Below are positions 35,666-46,300 of a DNA stretch of 64,000 nt, piece after piece; position 1 is the first letter of the stretch, and the number at the start of each line of letters is the position of its first letter. Under the pieces are notes generated by a model. That model was not told the origin of the DNA and did not search any database. It saw only the letters and a program-made list of their open reading frames with translations. Position numbers and translations under genes: made by a program. The stretch is from Vibrio lentus (lineage in GTDB: Bacteria; Pseudomonadota; Gammaproteobacteria; Enterobacterales; Vibrionaceae), in assembly GCF_030409755.1 (NCBI RefSeq), contig NZ_JAUFQE010000002.1:1302001-1366000 (forward strand), in the 5' to 3' direction.

Positions 35666-36871
35666 ATGAAACCTAATGAAACTATTTCTCCAGCTCAGGC
35701 AAAGCCACAGCCCAAAAGTGCCAACCTTTTTTACAACCCCACTTTTCGCTCAGTTATTTTCCAAATTCTCGCTGTCGGAGCACTCTGTGCTTTCTTTTAC
35801 ACGATCGTAAATAATGCACTCACTAACTTAGATTCCCGTGGTATCGCCACTGGTTTTGATTTTCTCTCCCAAGAAGCTGGTTTTGGTATCGGCTTAACTC
35901 TCATTGAATACGACGAAACGTTCTCATACGGTCGTACTTTCTTTATCGGTCTTCTCAATACCGCTTTAGTTTCTGTGCTAGGCATCATGCTAGCCACGGT
36001 ACTGGGCTTTAGTATGGGTATTGCTAGGCTTTCTTCAAACTGGCTAGTGAGCCGATTTGCGGCGGTCTACATAGAAATATTCCGAAATATCCCTCTTCTT
36101 CTACAAATATTTTTTTGGTATTTCGCCGTTCTACAAGCATTACCTTCCGCTCGTCAAAGTATGAGCCTTGGTGAAGCTATTTTCTTGAATGTACGTGGTC
36201 TGTACTTCCCTGCCCCTATCATGGAGCAAGGCAGTAGCATTGTTATCGCATCGCTAATTGTCGGTATCATCGCTACGTTTGTTATCAACATCTGGGCTAA
36301 CAACAAGCAGAAATTAACTGGTCAGCAAACACCTATGGGGCGTATTGCCGCAGCACTCATTGTGGGTTTACCACTGGTTACGTACTTTGTTATGGGCATG
36401 CCTATCTCTGCTGAATACCCTGTTTTAAAAGGATTTAATTTCAAAGGTGGTATTAGCATCATTCCTGAACTTGCCGCATTGATGCTTGCTTTAAGTATCT
36501 ACACAGCTGCATTCATCGCTGAAATTGTGCGTTCAGGTATCAACGCGGTAAACCATGGGCAAACAGAGGCTGCTATGTCTCTAGGGCTCCCGCGAACAAG
36601 AACTCTTAAGCTAGTCATTATTCCGCAAGCATTAAGAATTATTATCCCACCACTAACCAGTCAGTATTTAAACCTGACCAAAAACTCATCACTTGCGATG
36701 GCCATTGGTTATCCCGATCTTGTGTCTGTATTTGCAGGAACAACATTGAACCAAACTGGACAAGCTATCGAAGTAATCGCGATGACAATGGGCGTCTACC
36801 TGACTCTAAGCCTATTAACATCCGCTCTAATGAACATATACAACCGCAAAGTAGCGTTAGTGGAGAGATAA
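35666..36871 (+). CDS. aapQ: amino-acid ABC transporter permease AapQ
   Basis: One of two membrane subunits of the AapJQMP transporter (glutamate, glutamine, aspartate, histidine and other L-amino acids). The 401 residues have a first helix at about 25-50 and a long extracytoplasmic insert. The HisM-type core carries GRTFFIGLLNTALVS, IEIFRNIPLLLQIFFW and the EAA loop GQTEAAMSLGLPRTRTLKLVI. It is two bases from aapM and lies about 70 bases after aapJ. Confidence 0.94.
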   Translation: MKPNETISPAQAKPQPKSANLFYNPTFRSVIFQILAVGALCAFFYTIVNNALTNLDSRGIATGFDFLSQEAGFGIGLTLIEYDETFSYGRTFFIGLLNTALVSVLGIMLATVLGFSMGIARLSSNWLVSRFAAVYIEIFRNIPLLLQIFFWYFAVLQALPSARQSMSLGEAIFLNVRGLYFPAPIMEQGSSIVIASLIVGIIATFVINIWANNKQKLTGQQTPMGRIAAALIVGLPLVTYFVMGMPISAEYPVLKGFNFKGGISIIPELAALMLALSIYTAAFIAEIVRSGINAVNHGQTEAAMSLGLPRTRTLKLVIIPQALRIIIPPLTSQYLNLTKNSSLAMAIGYPDLVSVFAGTTLNQTGQAIEVIAMTMGVYLTLSLLTSALMNIYNRKVALVER

Positions 36872-36872
36872 G

Positions 36873-37970
36873 ATGAGTACACATCAATTTCAACCTGATC
36901 TTCCGCCTCCAGCGAATACCGTTGGGCCTGTCGGTTGGTTAAGAAAGAACCTATTTAATGGACCAGTTAACAGTGTCGTCACTGTGGTGCTTGCTTATTT
37001 TGCTTTCACTTTATTGTGGGCGATAGCAGATTGGGCATTCATTAATGCTGATTGGATAGGAACAACACGAGATGCTTGTACAAGTGATGGCGCTTGTTGG
37101 GTGTTTATTAGCGTGCGCTGGGATCAATTCATGTATGGCTTCTATCCTGAGGCTGAGCTGTGGCGCCCACGCTTATTCTATATCACACTAGCGATATTTG
37201 TTGCTTTGTTAGCCTACGAAAGAACACCAAAGCGTACTTGGATTTGGTTATTTTTTGTAAACATCTACCCTTTCTTGATCGCTGGTCTTCTTTACGGTGG
37301 TATCTTCGGACTAGAAGTCGTCGATACACATAAATGGGGTGGATTGCTAGTTACACTGATCATCGCGCTTGTGGGTATTGTGGTATCACTGCCTATTGGT
37401 GTCGCACTCGCACTGGGTCGACGTTCAGAGATGCCAATCATCCGCAGTATGTGTACCGTTTACATCGAGATTTGGCGTGGTGTACCGCTGATTACGGTTC
37501 TATTCATGGCCTCGGTAATGCTTCCCCTCTTTCTATCAGAAGGGACAGAAACCGATAAACTGATCAGAGCGCTTGTTGGGGTTGTACTCTTCAGTGCAGC
37601 TTACATGGCAGAAGTAATCCGTGGCGGTTTACAAGCGATACCAAAAGGTCAATACGAAGCGGCTGACGCCTTAGGGTTAAGCTATTGGAAAAAAACGGGG
37701 CTTATTATTCTGCCTCAAGCTCTAAAAATCACAATCCCTTCAATTGTGAACACCTTTATTGGTTTGTTCAAAGATACCAGTCTAGTTTTGATTATCGGTA
37801 TGTTTGATGTACTAGGGATTGGCCAAGCCGCGAATACCGACCCTGAATGGCTTGGTTTCTCAACAGAAAGTTATGTATTTGTCGCGTTAGTGTTCTGGGT
37901 GTTTTGTTTTGGCATGTCGAGATACTCGATTTGGCTAGAAAACAAACTTCACACCGGTCACAAACGATAA
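36873..37970 (+). CDS. aapM: amino-acid ABC transporter permease AapM
   Basis: This is the second permease subunit, 365 residues, with the same HisM-type core: YIEIWRGVPLITVLFMAS and the EAA loop GQYEAADALGLSYWKKTGLII. Upstream helices at about 35-58 and 105-160 carry the Aap-specific extension. It follows aapQ after one spacer base and precedes aapP by 22 bases, which fits a single transcript. Confidence 0.94.
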   Translation: MSTHQFQPDLPPPANTVGPVGWLRKNLFNGPVNSVVTVVLAYFAFTLLWAIADWAFINADWIGTTRDACTSDGACWVFISVRWDQFMYGFYPEAELWRPRLFYITLAIFVALLAYERTPKRTWIWLFFVNIYPFLIAGLLYGGIFGLEVVDTHKWGGLLVTLIIALVGIVVSLPIGVALALGRRSEMPIIRSMCTVYIEIWRGVPLITVLFMASVMLPLFLSEGTETDKLIRALVGVVLFSAAYMAEVIRGGLQAIPKGQYEAADALGLSYWKKTGLIILPQALKITIPSIVNTFIGLFKDTSLVLIIGMFDVLGIGQAANTDPEWLGFSTESYVFVALVFWVFCFGMSRYSIWLENKLHTGHKR

Positions 37971-37992
37971 TTAACAAGATCAAGGACGTATT

Positions 37993-38757
37993 ATGACGCA
38001 GCAAACAGAAAACAACTCTCAAGGTCTTATGATCGAGTTAAAGGACATGAACAAGTGGTACGGTGAGTTCCACGTTCTTAAAAACATCAACTTGGAAGTT
38101 AAAAAAGGCGAGAAGATCGTTATTTGTGGCCCTTCAGGTTCAGGAAAGTCAACGATGATTCGTTGTATCAACCGCCTAGAAGAGCACCAAAAAGGCCATA
38201 TCTTTGTATCCGGTAATGAGCTAACGGAAGACCTGAAAAACATCGAAGCCGTTCGCCGCGATGTCGGTATGTGTTTCCAGCACTTCAACTTGTTCCCTCA
38301 CCTAACGGTATTAGAAAACTGCACCTTAGCACCAATCTGGGTGAAGAAGATGCCGAAAGAGGAAGCAGAAGCCATCGCGATGAAATTCCTCGAGCGTGTA
38401 AAAATACCAGAGCAAGCGGATAAATTCCCAGGCCAACTGTCTGGTGGTCAACAACAACGTGTGGCAATTGCTCGTTCTTTATGTATGAACCCGCAAGTTA
38501 TGCTGTTTGATGAACCTACATCAGCGCTCGATCCAGAAATGGTACGTGAGGTGCTCGATGTAATGGTCGAACTTGCAGAAGAAGGCATGACGATGTTGTG
38601 TGTAACGCACGAGATGGGCTTTGCTAAAGAAGTTGCCGACCGCGTTATCTTTATGGATGCGGGTGAAATTATCGAAGAAAACAACCCAGTCGATTTCTTC
38701 GAGAACCCACAATCGGATCGAACTCAGAACTTCTTGAGTCAAATCTTGCACCATTAA
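37993..38757 (+). CDS. aapP: amino-acid ABC transporter ATPase AapP
   Basis: This 254-residue ATPase subunit is of the polar amino-acid type. It has Walker [10 protein letters not shown], the Q-loop region [17 protein letters not shown], signature [15 protein letters not shown], Walker [17 protein letters not shown] and switch His in CVTHEMGFA. It energises AapQ and AapM. It is the last gene of the aap operon and has no visible defect. Confidence 0.96.
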   Translation: MTQQTENNSQGLMIELKDMNKWYGEFHVLKNINLEVKKGEKIVICGPSGSGKSTMIRCINRLEEHQKGHIFVSGNELTEDLKNIEAVRRDVGMCFQHFNLFPHLTVLENCTLAPIWVKKMPKEEAEAIAMKFLERVKIPEQADKFPGQLSGGQQQRVAIARSLCMNPQVMLFDEPTSALDPEMVREVLDVMVELAEEGMTMLCVTHEMGFAKEVADRVIFMDAGEIIEENNPVDFFENPQSDRTQNFLSQILHH

Positions 38758-38781
38758 TGTGATACTATACTGATATAGGCA

Positions 38782-38805
38782 GAGGCGGCTTCGGTCGCCT
38801 CTTCG
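38782..38805 (+). terminator. probable terminator of the aap operon
   Basis: GAGGCG, loop GCTTCGGT, CGCCTC, then TTCGTTATT. The T tract is weak. Confidence 0.55.
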
Positions 38806-38991
38806 TTATTAAAGCTTCTTAAAATTGTAAACATGAAACACTAGTAACAATTTGTTACATCTTGAGAAACACTTAAACGACTATTTTGATTATTATTTTA
38901 AGTATACAGAAGGAATGAAAGACTTGATTTTTCGAACTTTCAGCCCCATAAATGTACTAATAACTATTGAAGTCACCTTACGAGGAAGATT

Positions 38992-39657
38992 ATGAACAGC
39001 CCTATGTTTTCACGCACAGCAACTCAAGAGAATGCTCTGCAAACCAATAAAGTGTTGCGTAACACATACGCACTACTGTCTATGACACTACTTTGGTCTG
39101 CTGTTGTAGCAGGCGTATCTATGGCGATGAACCTTCCTCGTCCTGGTCTTATTATCATGCTGGTTGGTTTTTACGGCCTACTATTCCTAACAGAAAAGAA
39201 CCGTGACAACGGCATGGGTCTTGTGTTTACGTTCCTGTTTACAGGTTTCCTAGGCTACACGATCGGTCCAATCTTAAACATGTATGTCGGCGCAGGTATG
39301 GGTGATGTCATCTTAACTGCACTTGGCGGTACTGCGCTTGCCTTTATGGCAGCATCAGCTTACGCACTAACAACTAAACGCGACCTTTCATTTCTTAACG
39401 GTATGTTGATGGCTGGTTTCGTTGTACTGCTAGTGGGTATGGTTGCAAACATCTTCCTACAGATGCCTCTACTATCATTGGCAATGAGCGGTATGTTCAT
39501 CCTGTTCTCGACTGGTGTTATCTTGCTAACAACGCAAAGCATCATCCGTGGCGGTGAAACGAACTACATCTCAGCAACTATTAGCTTGTATGTTTCGATC
39601 TACAACATCTTCATCAGCCTACTAAGTATCTTAGGTATTATGAACAGCAACGACTAA
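38992..39657 (+). CDS. yccA: YccA-like Bax-inhibitor-1 family membrane protein
   Basis: This 221-residue protein has seven hydrophobic segments, typical of the BI-1/UPF0005 family. It shows LRNTYALLSMTLLWSAVVAG, GYTIGPILNMYVG and the C-terminal SLYVSIYNIFISLLSILGI. E. coli YccA (219 residues) is a substrate and modulator of the FtsH-HflKC protease at the inner membrane. The block yccA-tusE-yccX-rlmI matches E. coli order. SD GAGGAAG lies 5 bases before the ATG. Confidence 0.93.
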   Translation: MNSPMFSRTATQENALQTNKVLRNTYALLSMTLLWSAVVAGVSMAMNLPRPGLIIMLVGFYGLLFLTEKNRDNGMGLVFTFLFTGFLGYTIGPILNMYVGAGMGDVILTALGGTALAFMAASAYALTTKRDLSFLNGMLMAGFVVLLVGMVANIFLQMPLLSLAMSGMFILFSTGVILLTTQSIIRGGETNYISATISLYVSIYNIFISLLSILGIMNSND

Positions 39658-39678
39658 TCATAGTTCGTTCAAAATCGA

Positions 39679-39707
39679 GCCCAAGAGCCTGTCTCTTGGG
39701 CTTTTTT
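39679..39707 (+). terminator. terminator of yccA
   Basis: GCCCAAGAG, loop CCTGT, CTCTTGGGC, TTTTTT. Confidence 0.92.
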
Positions 39708-39812
39708 GTATCTGTAGATGCAATATTCCTATAGATAACGACAATATCTCTTGAGAAAGGTAAACGTGGTCATGTACCCTATTTACTGAGTTAAACTGAT
39801 TCTGGACTAAAC

Positions 39813-40142
39813 ATGTTTGAATATAACGGCAAACAAATTGAAACCGACGCTCAAGGCTACCTATTGGACTACACACAATGGGAAGAAGGTATGATTGAAA
39901 TCCTGGCTGAAGACGAAGCGATTGAACTGACTGAAGCACACTTGGAAGTCGTCCATTTTGTAAGAAGCTTTTACGAAGAGTTCAAGACCTCTCCAGCTGT
40001 TCGCATGCTCGTTAAAGCAATGGAAAAAGCCCACGGCCCTGAAAAAGGTAACAGTAAATACCTGTTCAAATTGTTCAAGAAAGGCCCAGCTAAACAAGCA
40101 ACAAAGTTAGCGGGTTTACCTAAGCCAACGAAATGTTTATAA
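39813..40142 (+). CDS. tusE: sulfur relay protein TusE (DsrC family)
   Basis: At 109 residues it has the same length as E. coli TusE. It accepts sulfur from TusBCD and delivers it with MnmA for 2-thiouridine at tRNA position 34. The sulfur-carrying cysteine is the penultimate residue, in GLPKPTKCL. The second C-terminal cysteine of dissimilatory DsrC is absent, as expected for TusE. It is convergent with yccX and shares a terminator with it. Confidence 0.95.
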   Translation: MFEYNGKQIETDAQGYLLDYTQWEEGMIEILAEDEAIELTEAHLEVVHFVRSFYEEFKTSPAVRMLVKAMEKAHGPEKGNSKYLFKLFKKGPAKQATKLAGLPKPTKCL

Positions 40143-40171
40143 GCTCCATCCGCTAACAAGATCTACCTGTC

Positions 40172-40201
40172 AATACTGTAGTAACAGCGCTACAGTATTT
40201 T
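40172..40201. terminator. bidirectional terminator between tusE and yccX
   Basis: AATACTGTAG, loop TAACAGCG, CTACAGTATT, TTT. The right arm includes the yccX stop codon. Confidence 0.75.
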
Positions 40202-40477
40202 AAACTCTCCAACAGAAACAGTCCGCTTATCCGTCTCACTGATTCGATGCTTAACAACCTGGTCTACTGTAGCGCTAGAAGGCCCTAACTGTAACCACGC
40301 GTATAACTTCTCTATCTGCTCCATATCCCCAACCGCTAATACTTCGACACAACCATCGTTTAAGTTCATTGCATAGCCTGAAATACTCAAGGCGCGCGCC
40401 TGCCTGCTTGTGTGATAACGAAAGCCAACACATTGAACTCGGCCTGATACGACAAATATACATTGTGAATTTTTCAT
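40190..40477 (-). CDS. yccX: acylphosphatase YccX
   Basis: This is a 95-residue acylphosphatase that hydrolyses carboxyl-phosphate bonds. The catalytic Arg (VGFRYHT) and Asn (GYAMNLNDG) are present. The phosphate-binding loop reads GRVQCVGFR where the family normally has GRVQGVGFR, so a highly conserved glycine is cysteine here. Activity may be kept, reduced or redox sensitive; this cannot be decided from sequence. Position next to tusE matches E. coli. Confidence 0.92.
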   Translation of the reverse strand: MKNSQCIFVVSGRVQCVGFRYHTSRQARALSISGYAMNLNDGCVEVLAVGDMEQIEKLYAWLQLGPSSATVDQVVKHRISETDKRTVSVGEFKIL

Positions 40478-40565
40478 AACGTTGCCTCATAAATTATATG
40501 AATGATATAGTTGAGACTCTATTCAATCACCGTTTGGCGGTGGCATTACTTCGAGTATAACGATT

Positions 40566-41969
40566 ATGAAAGAAATCCCATTTCGTTGGATTGACAAATA
40601 TCTCATTCACCTAAAAATCCAAGAAAAGTTCTATCTACTCTTCTTATTACCTCTTCTCGCCCTGGTTATTTTAACGCTTGTTTTAGATAGTGCTGCGGAC
40701 TCTTTACTGGCCCACCTTTACCAAGAAGAGATGCTCTTGATGAAAGGACTAATCGAGGCCGGTCAACTCACCAAAGACCAAGTGGCACAGCTTGTCAGTA
40801 ACTCTGACACCATCTCCCTAGGTTATGGCGCTGGCTCAGTCTCGGTCATGAACGGTGCATTCAGCTTGATCGCCAACCACGATCAAAACCTTTGGTCAGC
40901 GCTCTCTGCGACTCAAGTTTCAATCATTGCCGTTACTCTATCCCTGATCGCGCTAGGCGTTTATTACATCATGACGTTCATTGGCGGTGCGATGTTCTCT
41001 ATGAACAAAGCATTAAGCACGTTGGCGAATGGCGATCTCACCTGTCGTATGAACTACTTCCTCGTTCGTGATGAATTCAGTGAAATCGCAATTACTATTG
41101 ATAAAGTAGCAGAGCGTGAACAAAACATGGTGTTATCGATTCAAGAGTCTGTCGCACTCATGCAGCAAATCAGTTCTGACTTAAACCAATCGACACAACA
41201 AAGCTCAGACATCTCAGGTAATCAACAAGAACACCTGAATAGCTTGGCAAGTGCAACAGAACAAATGGCTGCGACGATTCGTGAAGTCGCAACGCTTGCT
41301 CATGAGTCGAGCTCTCAAACCATGGATGCTCGTGGTGTAGCGCAAAGCGGACAATTGAAGGTTTCGAATACGCTAGAGTCTATCTCTAATTTATCTCAAG
41401 AGATCCAATCGGCTTCGCAAGCAGTAGAAGAACTTGATGCCAACGCCGCACAAATCGATGAAGTGGTCGCGACCATTAATGGGATTTCAGAACAGACCAA
41501 CCTATTAGCTCTCAACGCGGCTATCGAAGCGGCTCGAGCTGGTGAACAAGGTCGTGGTTTTGCTGTTGTTGCTGATGAGGTTCGCGCTCTTGCGGGACGC
41601 ACGCAACAAGCTACTGTCGAAATTCAAAGCATGATTGAATCATTACAACGTAACAGCCAATCTCTCACCAAACTGATGGAAGTGACGGTTAACAATGCGA
41701 ATGAAGGTCAAACTCTGATGTCAGAAGTGAACGTTGAGATCGGCTCGTTAGCTGAGAAGAATCAATCAATATCTGACAGCAGTACCCAAATCGCGACCGC
41801 CTCTGAAGAGCAAGGTGTGGTTGCTGATAATATTGCACAGAGCGTTGCTGAAATTCGTCACCAATCAGACAACATTTGCGAAATGATCAGTAAGAGTAAT
41901 TCCAATGTCGATCAGCTGCGCAAGCAGAGCGACACCATGGAAGGCTTACTAACAGGTCTGAAAGCGTAA
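40566..41969 (+). CDS. methyl-accepting chemotaxis protein
   Basis: This 467-residue transducer has TM1 at about 22-44, a short periplasmic region of about 70 residues, and TM2 at about 117-145. A HAMP domain and a long coiled-coil signalling domain follow, with hairpin tip [19 protein letters not shown] and [15 protein letters not shown]. The sensory region is too small for a double-Cache ligand domain, so the signal is unknown. There is no C-terminal CheR-tethering pentapeptide (it ends TGLKA). It is inserted between yccX and rlmI. Confidence 0.92.
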   Translation: MKEIPFRWIDKYLIHLKIQEKFYLLFLLPLLALVILTLVLDSAADSLLAHLYQEEMLLMKGLIEAGQLTKDQVAQLVSNSDTISLGYGAGSVSVMNGAFSLIANHDQNLWSALSATQVSIIAVTLSLIALGVYYIMTFIGGAMFSMNKALSTLANGDLTCRMNYFLVRDEFSEIAITIDKVAEREQNMVLSIQESVALMQQISSDLNQSTQQSSDISGNQQEHLNSLASATEQMAATIREVATLAHESSSQTMDARGVAQSGQLKVSNTLESISNLSQEIQSASQAVEELDANAAQIDEVVATINGISEQTNLLALNAAIEAARAGEQGRGFAVVADEVRALAGRTQQATVEIQSMIESLQRNSQSLTKLMEVTVNNANEGQTLMSEVNVEIGSLAEKNQSISDSSTQIATASEEQGVVADNIAQSVAEIRHQSDNICEMISKSNSNVDQLRKQSDTMEGLLTGLKA

Positions 41970-42002
41970 TCATTAAGATCTGAACATAAAATATCGATAT
42001 TT

Positions 42003-42024
42003 GGGCTGCTTCTGCAGCCCTTTC
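42003..42024 (+). terminator. terminator of the chemotaxis gene
   Basis: GGGCTGC, loop TTCT, GCAGCCC, then TTTCTTATTT. Confidence 0.75.
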
Positions 42025-42092
42025 TTATTTGCTTTTCGATTTGACTTCCCCGACAATACGTCTCCTTCAAATTTCAACCAACAGAGTAAATT

Positions 42093-43286
42093 ATGACTCC
42101 TTCTATTCATCTAGCTAAAGCCCGAGACAAATCGTTACGTCGTAAACACCCATGGGTATTTTCACGCGGTATCGATAAGGTTGAAGGCGAGCCACAACAA
42201 GGTGAAACTGTAGACGTATATGCTCAAAATGGTCAGTGGCTTGCAAAAGCAGCTTACTCTCCTGCTTCTCAAATTCGTGCTCGTGTTTGGACATTTGAAA
42301 AGGAAGAAATCAATAAAGCGTTTTTCATCAAAAGATTTAAAGACGCACAATCACTGCGTGAAGATATTATCGAACGCGATGGTTTGACAGGATACCGCTT
42401 AACGGCAGCTGAATCTGACGGCCTACCAGGTATTACTATCGACAAGTACCAAGACTTCTTAGTTTGCCAGCTACTGAGTGCTGGCGCTGAGTTCAACAAG
42501 AGCATTATCGTTGAAGCCCTAGTTGAGTGCTTCCCTGATTGCAATATTTACGAACGCTCTGACGTAGCAGTTCGTAAAAAAGAAGGCTTAGAACAAACTG
42601 TAGGTGTACTGCATGGCGAAGAGCCACCTAAGTCAGTAATCATTGAAGAAAACGGCGTGAAGATCAGCGTGAACATCATGGAAGGCCATAAAACAGGCTT
42701 CTATATGGATCAACGTGATAGCCGTAAAGAGTCAATGAAGTACGTTAAAGGCAAAGATGTTCTTAACTGTTTCTCATACACCGGTGGTTTTGGTCTGTAT
42801 GCCCTTAAAGGTGATGCTAAGCGTGTAATCAACGCAGATGTATCTCAGCTGGCTCTCGATACAGCTAAGTTCAACGCTGAACTGAATGAATTCGACATCT
42901 CGAAAAAGCGTGCTGTATTCCTAAACGCAGACGTATTCAAACTGCTTCGCGAATACCGAGATCAAGGCACTAAGTTTGATGTCGTTATCATGGATCCACC
43001 AAAATTCGTTTCAAGTAAGAACAACCTAACATCGGGTGCTAACGGCTATAAAGACGTTAACATGCTTGCGATGCAAATCCTTAAGCCAGGTGGAACACTA
43101 CTCACTTACTCTTGCTCTGGTTTGATGGGTGCAGATCTATTCCAAAAAATCATTGCTGATGCCGCTCTAGATGCAGGCAGAACTGTGAAATTTGTTGAAC
43201 GCTTCGAGCAAGCTGCCGATCACTTGATCGATACAGCTTACCCAGAAGGTTTCTACTTGAAAGGTTTTGCTTGTAAGGTTCTTTAA
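42093..43286 (+). CDS. rlmI: 23S rRNA m5C1962 methyltransferase RlmI
   Basis: The 397 residues match E. coli RlmI (396). The N-terminal PUA domain covers about 1-75 ([20 protein letters not shown]). The methyltransferase domain carries [26 protein letters not shown], the K/N-rich [13 protein letters not shown], and the catalytic-cysteine segment LTYSCSGLM. It modifies the large ribosomal subunit RNA. It is followed by a strong terminator shared with the convergent adhesin gene. Confidence 0.96.
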   Translation: MTPSIHLAKARDKSLRRKHPWVFSRGIDKVEGEPQQGETVDVYAQNGQWLAKAAYSPASQIRARVWTFEKEEINKAFFIKRFKDAQSLREDIIERDGLTGYRLTAAESDGLPGITIDKYQDFLVCQLLSAGAEFNKSIIVEALVECFPDCNIYERSDVAVRKKEGLEQTVGVLHGEEPPKSVIIEENGVKISVNIMEGHKTGFYMDQRDSRKESMKYVKGKDVLNCFSYTGGFGLYALKGDAKRVINADVSQLALDTAKFNAELNEFDISKKRAVFLNADVFKLLREYRDQGTKFDVVIMDPPKFVSSKNNLTSGANGYKDVNMLAMQILKPGGTLLTYSCSGLMGADLFQKIIADAALDAGRTVKFVERFEQAADHLIDTAYPEGFYLKGFACKVL

Positions 43287-43331
43287 TTTCAGAGCCTTAG
43301 AATCAAGCTTCTATAGCAAAACAGATGTATT

Positions 43332-43357
43332 AAAAAAGGGCCTTTCGGCCCTTTTTT
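43332..43357. terminator. bidirectional terminator between rlmI and the adhesin gene
   Basis: AAAAAAGGGCC, loop TTTC, GGCCCTTTTTT: symmetrical, and usable by both convergent genes. Confidence 0.92.
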
Positions 43358-43358
43358 G

Positions 43359-46300
43359 TTATTGGTCTGGTAAGTTCACAAAGAGTTGATTAACCAAGTT
43401 ACTCAAATCACTGCTTATCACACTACCGTCACCTTGAGCGTTCACAGAGTCAAACTGATTCCCCGTATTATCGAGTACAATCGTTTGTGTCTGACCACTG
43501 TTATTGGCACCTTCAGAGATAGTGATCACCAGATCTTTATCACCACCGCCGTTATCCACTTTTTCAATAGCGATGTGTTCTAAAAGATCTGACATATTAT
43601 TCTCAGTCGGCAGCAGTTGAGAGATATCCAAATGGTCTTCACCCAAAGCAAAGTCGGTAATGGTATCAACATCGCCTTGGAATGGTTGGTCAACCCATTG
43701 GAACAAATCGTCACCGTCATCCCCGGTTAAAATGTCATCTCCAAGGCCACCAATAAGGATGTCATTACCATCCTCACCTCTCAAATGATCATCTCCTGAG
43801 CCTCCAATAACAATATCATTACCGCTACCGGCACGAATGTAATCATTTTCTGAGCCACCATCTAGATAGTCATTCCCAGAACCGCCAGAAATCAAATCTA
43901 TGCCAGACTCACCTAAAATCACATCATTTCCAGCACCACCTTGACCTACATCAGCCCAACTTGGCGCCACGTACGGAGATTCAAGAGTACCGTCTTCATT
44001 GTTCCCTTGGTAAATATCGTCAACATCCAGTTCAACGAACTCTGTAGCATCCTGCAAATCGAATGCCGCATTGCTGCCACTATCGCCAAGATGGATAATG
44101 TCATCAAAATCACCACCTTCTACATGGTCATTATCACCACCGGTAACAATCAAATCCGCGGCATCAGTCAGTGAAGGGTTTTGCTGGCCGCGTTCTACTT
44201 TAATACCGTTAACGGTTATAGATGGTTGTGGCTGATTTTGCCAATCATCGCCATGGTTACTTGAAACGGTCCCTTGAGGCATATAAACCGCATTGATACC
44301 TACTCCATCAGATATGATGTTTCCGCTGTGCCCTGTCATCGTAACTGACATAGTAGCTGTATCACTATTACCATTCTTATCGGTAGCTGTGTACGAAATT
44401 TCCACTATGTCACCAGCACTAGCGCTATCGTTCGGCACAAACAAAACTTTACCATCGACAATTGATACTTGACCTAAAGCTGGATTGACCAAAGCCACAC
44501 TGGATAAAATCAAAGCTGATGTCAATGCGTGTGGGTTGTAATCATTCGCTAGTACATCAATCAAAACAGGAACCAACTCAATAGTTGATGTCACGTCATC
44601 GTTAGCATCGAGCACTGGAGCTTGGATATTAAAAGTCATACTGCTATTGCTCGTATCGCCATCTAAGTCGGATAGTTCATAATCAAAATCTAACGAAATA
44701 TCGTTATCAACAACAGCAGCGAAGAATTGGTAAGACCCTGTAGCCATGTCTAAAACTAACGTATGACTATTGTCGATAAAAATCGATATTTCGCTACCGT
44801 CTATCGCAGTACTAACACCTGGTTCCAAACCTGAAACAGATACTGTACTACCATCATAAGAAACTGTTGTTCCACCGTATTTCACTTCAGAGACGTGCCC
44901 GCCATCAGCTCCAAAACCGCTAATAGAACCGTTGCTGCCGTCGTTCACAACCTCACCTGAAATAGGATCAACAACCGATTGAAGAATGATTGGTGGAAGC
45001 TGAGTAATATCAGGAACAACAACGGCTCCTATTTCACTGTCTGTTGCGCCGTTATAAGCAATGTCTTCAAGGTAGCTTATTGGTACGGCTTCGCCCATTC
45101 CGTAAGCCAATGCCGTAATATCGTTAGATTCTACGAAGCTTTCCCAGCTAGATTTTTCCGAGTCTGTTAAGGCACCGCCAGAATTTGGCGCACCATCAGA
45201 TAAAAAGTAAGTAATGTTAGATGGGTTACCGTCAACCTTACCTACGTCAGTCCAGTGGTCCATCGCCGCATCAATAGCACTGTCGTAATAAGTTGCGCCA
45301 TCTGCCGTCAAATTATTAATAAGCTCTAAGGCTTCGGTAACAGACATCCAGCTTGTACCACTTGCGCCATCTTGGGCATTTGAACTGCCTGAAAACGTGA
45401 CTATTTGAACCTGTGTAACACCTAAGCTTTGGTATTCAGCAAGCAGCTGTTTCGCCGCGTCTTGCATAATCGACAATCTAGACTCGTTCGTAATAGTGCT
45501 TTGACCCGTAACTGAATCCCACGCCATAGAGCCGGATACATCCAAGATAAGCTGCACGTTTGCACCAGCTTTTGCTGAGGGTTGTAAGTCATTAATAATC
45601 GGCTGAGCGACAGGAACATCATCATCGATAGTTAGAGAAATAGATCCGGTTTGAGTACCAGCTTCGTTACTTGCAACGATCCCAATAGCAATGGACATTT
45701 CGTCTAATGGAACATTGGCGTCTAAATGATCGACCGGCCCATTGAGAGTCACAGAGTAATTCCCAACATCATCGATAATTGCAGTAATCACTGCTAGGCC
45801 ATTCGCACTACCAATTAAGGTTTGGCCACCGTTTGATGAAGACCAAGTGATATTTTGTCCCGCTGATGTATAACTCTCCGAAGGCTCTTCTAAAACTATG
45901 CTATCCGCGTATAAAACCTCTATATTGCCAGAAACAGTTTGTACTGAATCAGAGTCTTCAGAAACATCTCGAGAAACACTAGTAACCTCTGGTGACGGTT
46001 TTACTATTGAATCCGTGACGATCGTTACCTGTGCTGACGCACTCTCTAAATCGGTAGAGTCTTCCGCTTTATAATCAATAGTCTCTGTTACTTTGGCGTC
46101 CACTACGTCTACGCCTTTAAAAGTAATATTTGAATTTCTATTTGGATTAGCAGAGCCATCTTGGGTAGTAAAGACTCTTAACTCTGTAAATGGTACAAAT
46201 CCGCCGTTGCCATCTGGAATAGATACATTAACTATAGAGTTGCCATTACCGTCTATAGAAAGCGTATATTCATTACCAGAATTTGAAGTGTTTTCAGTAT

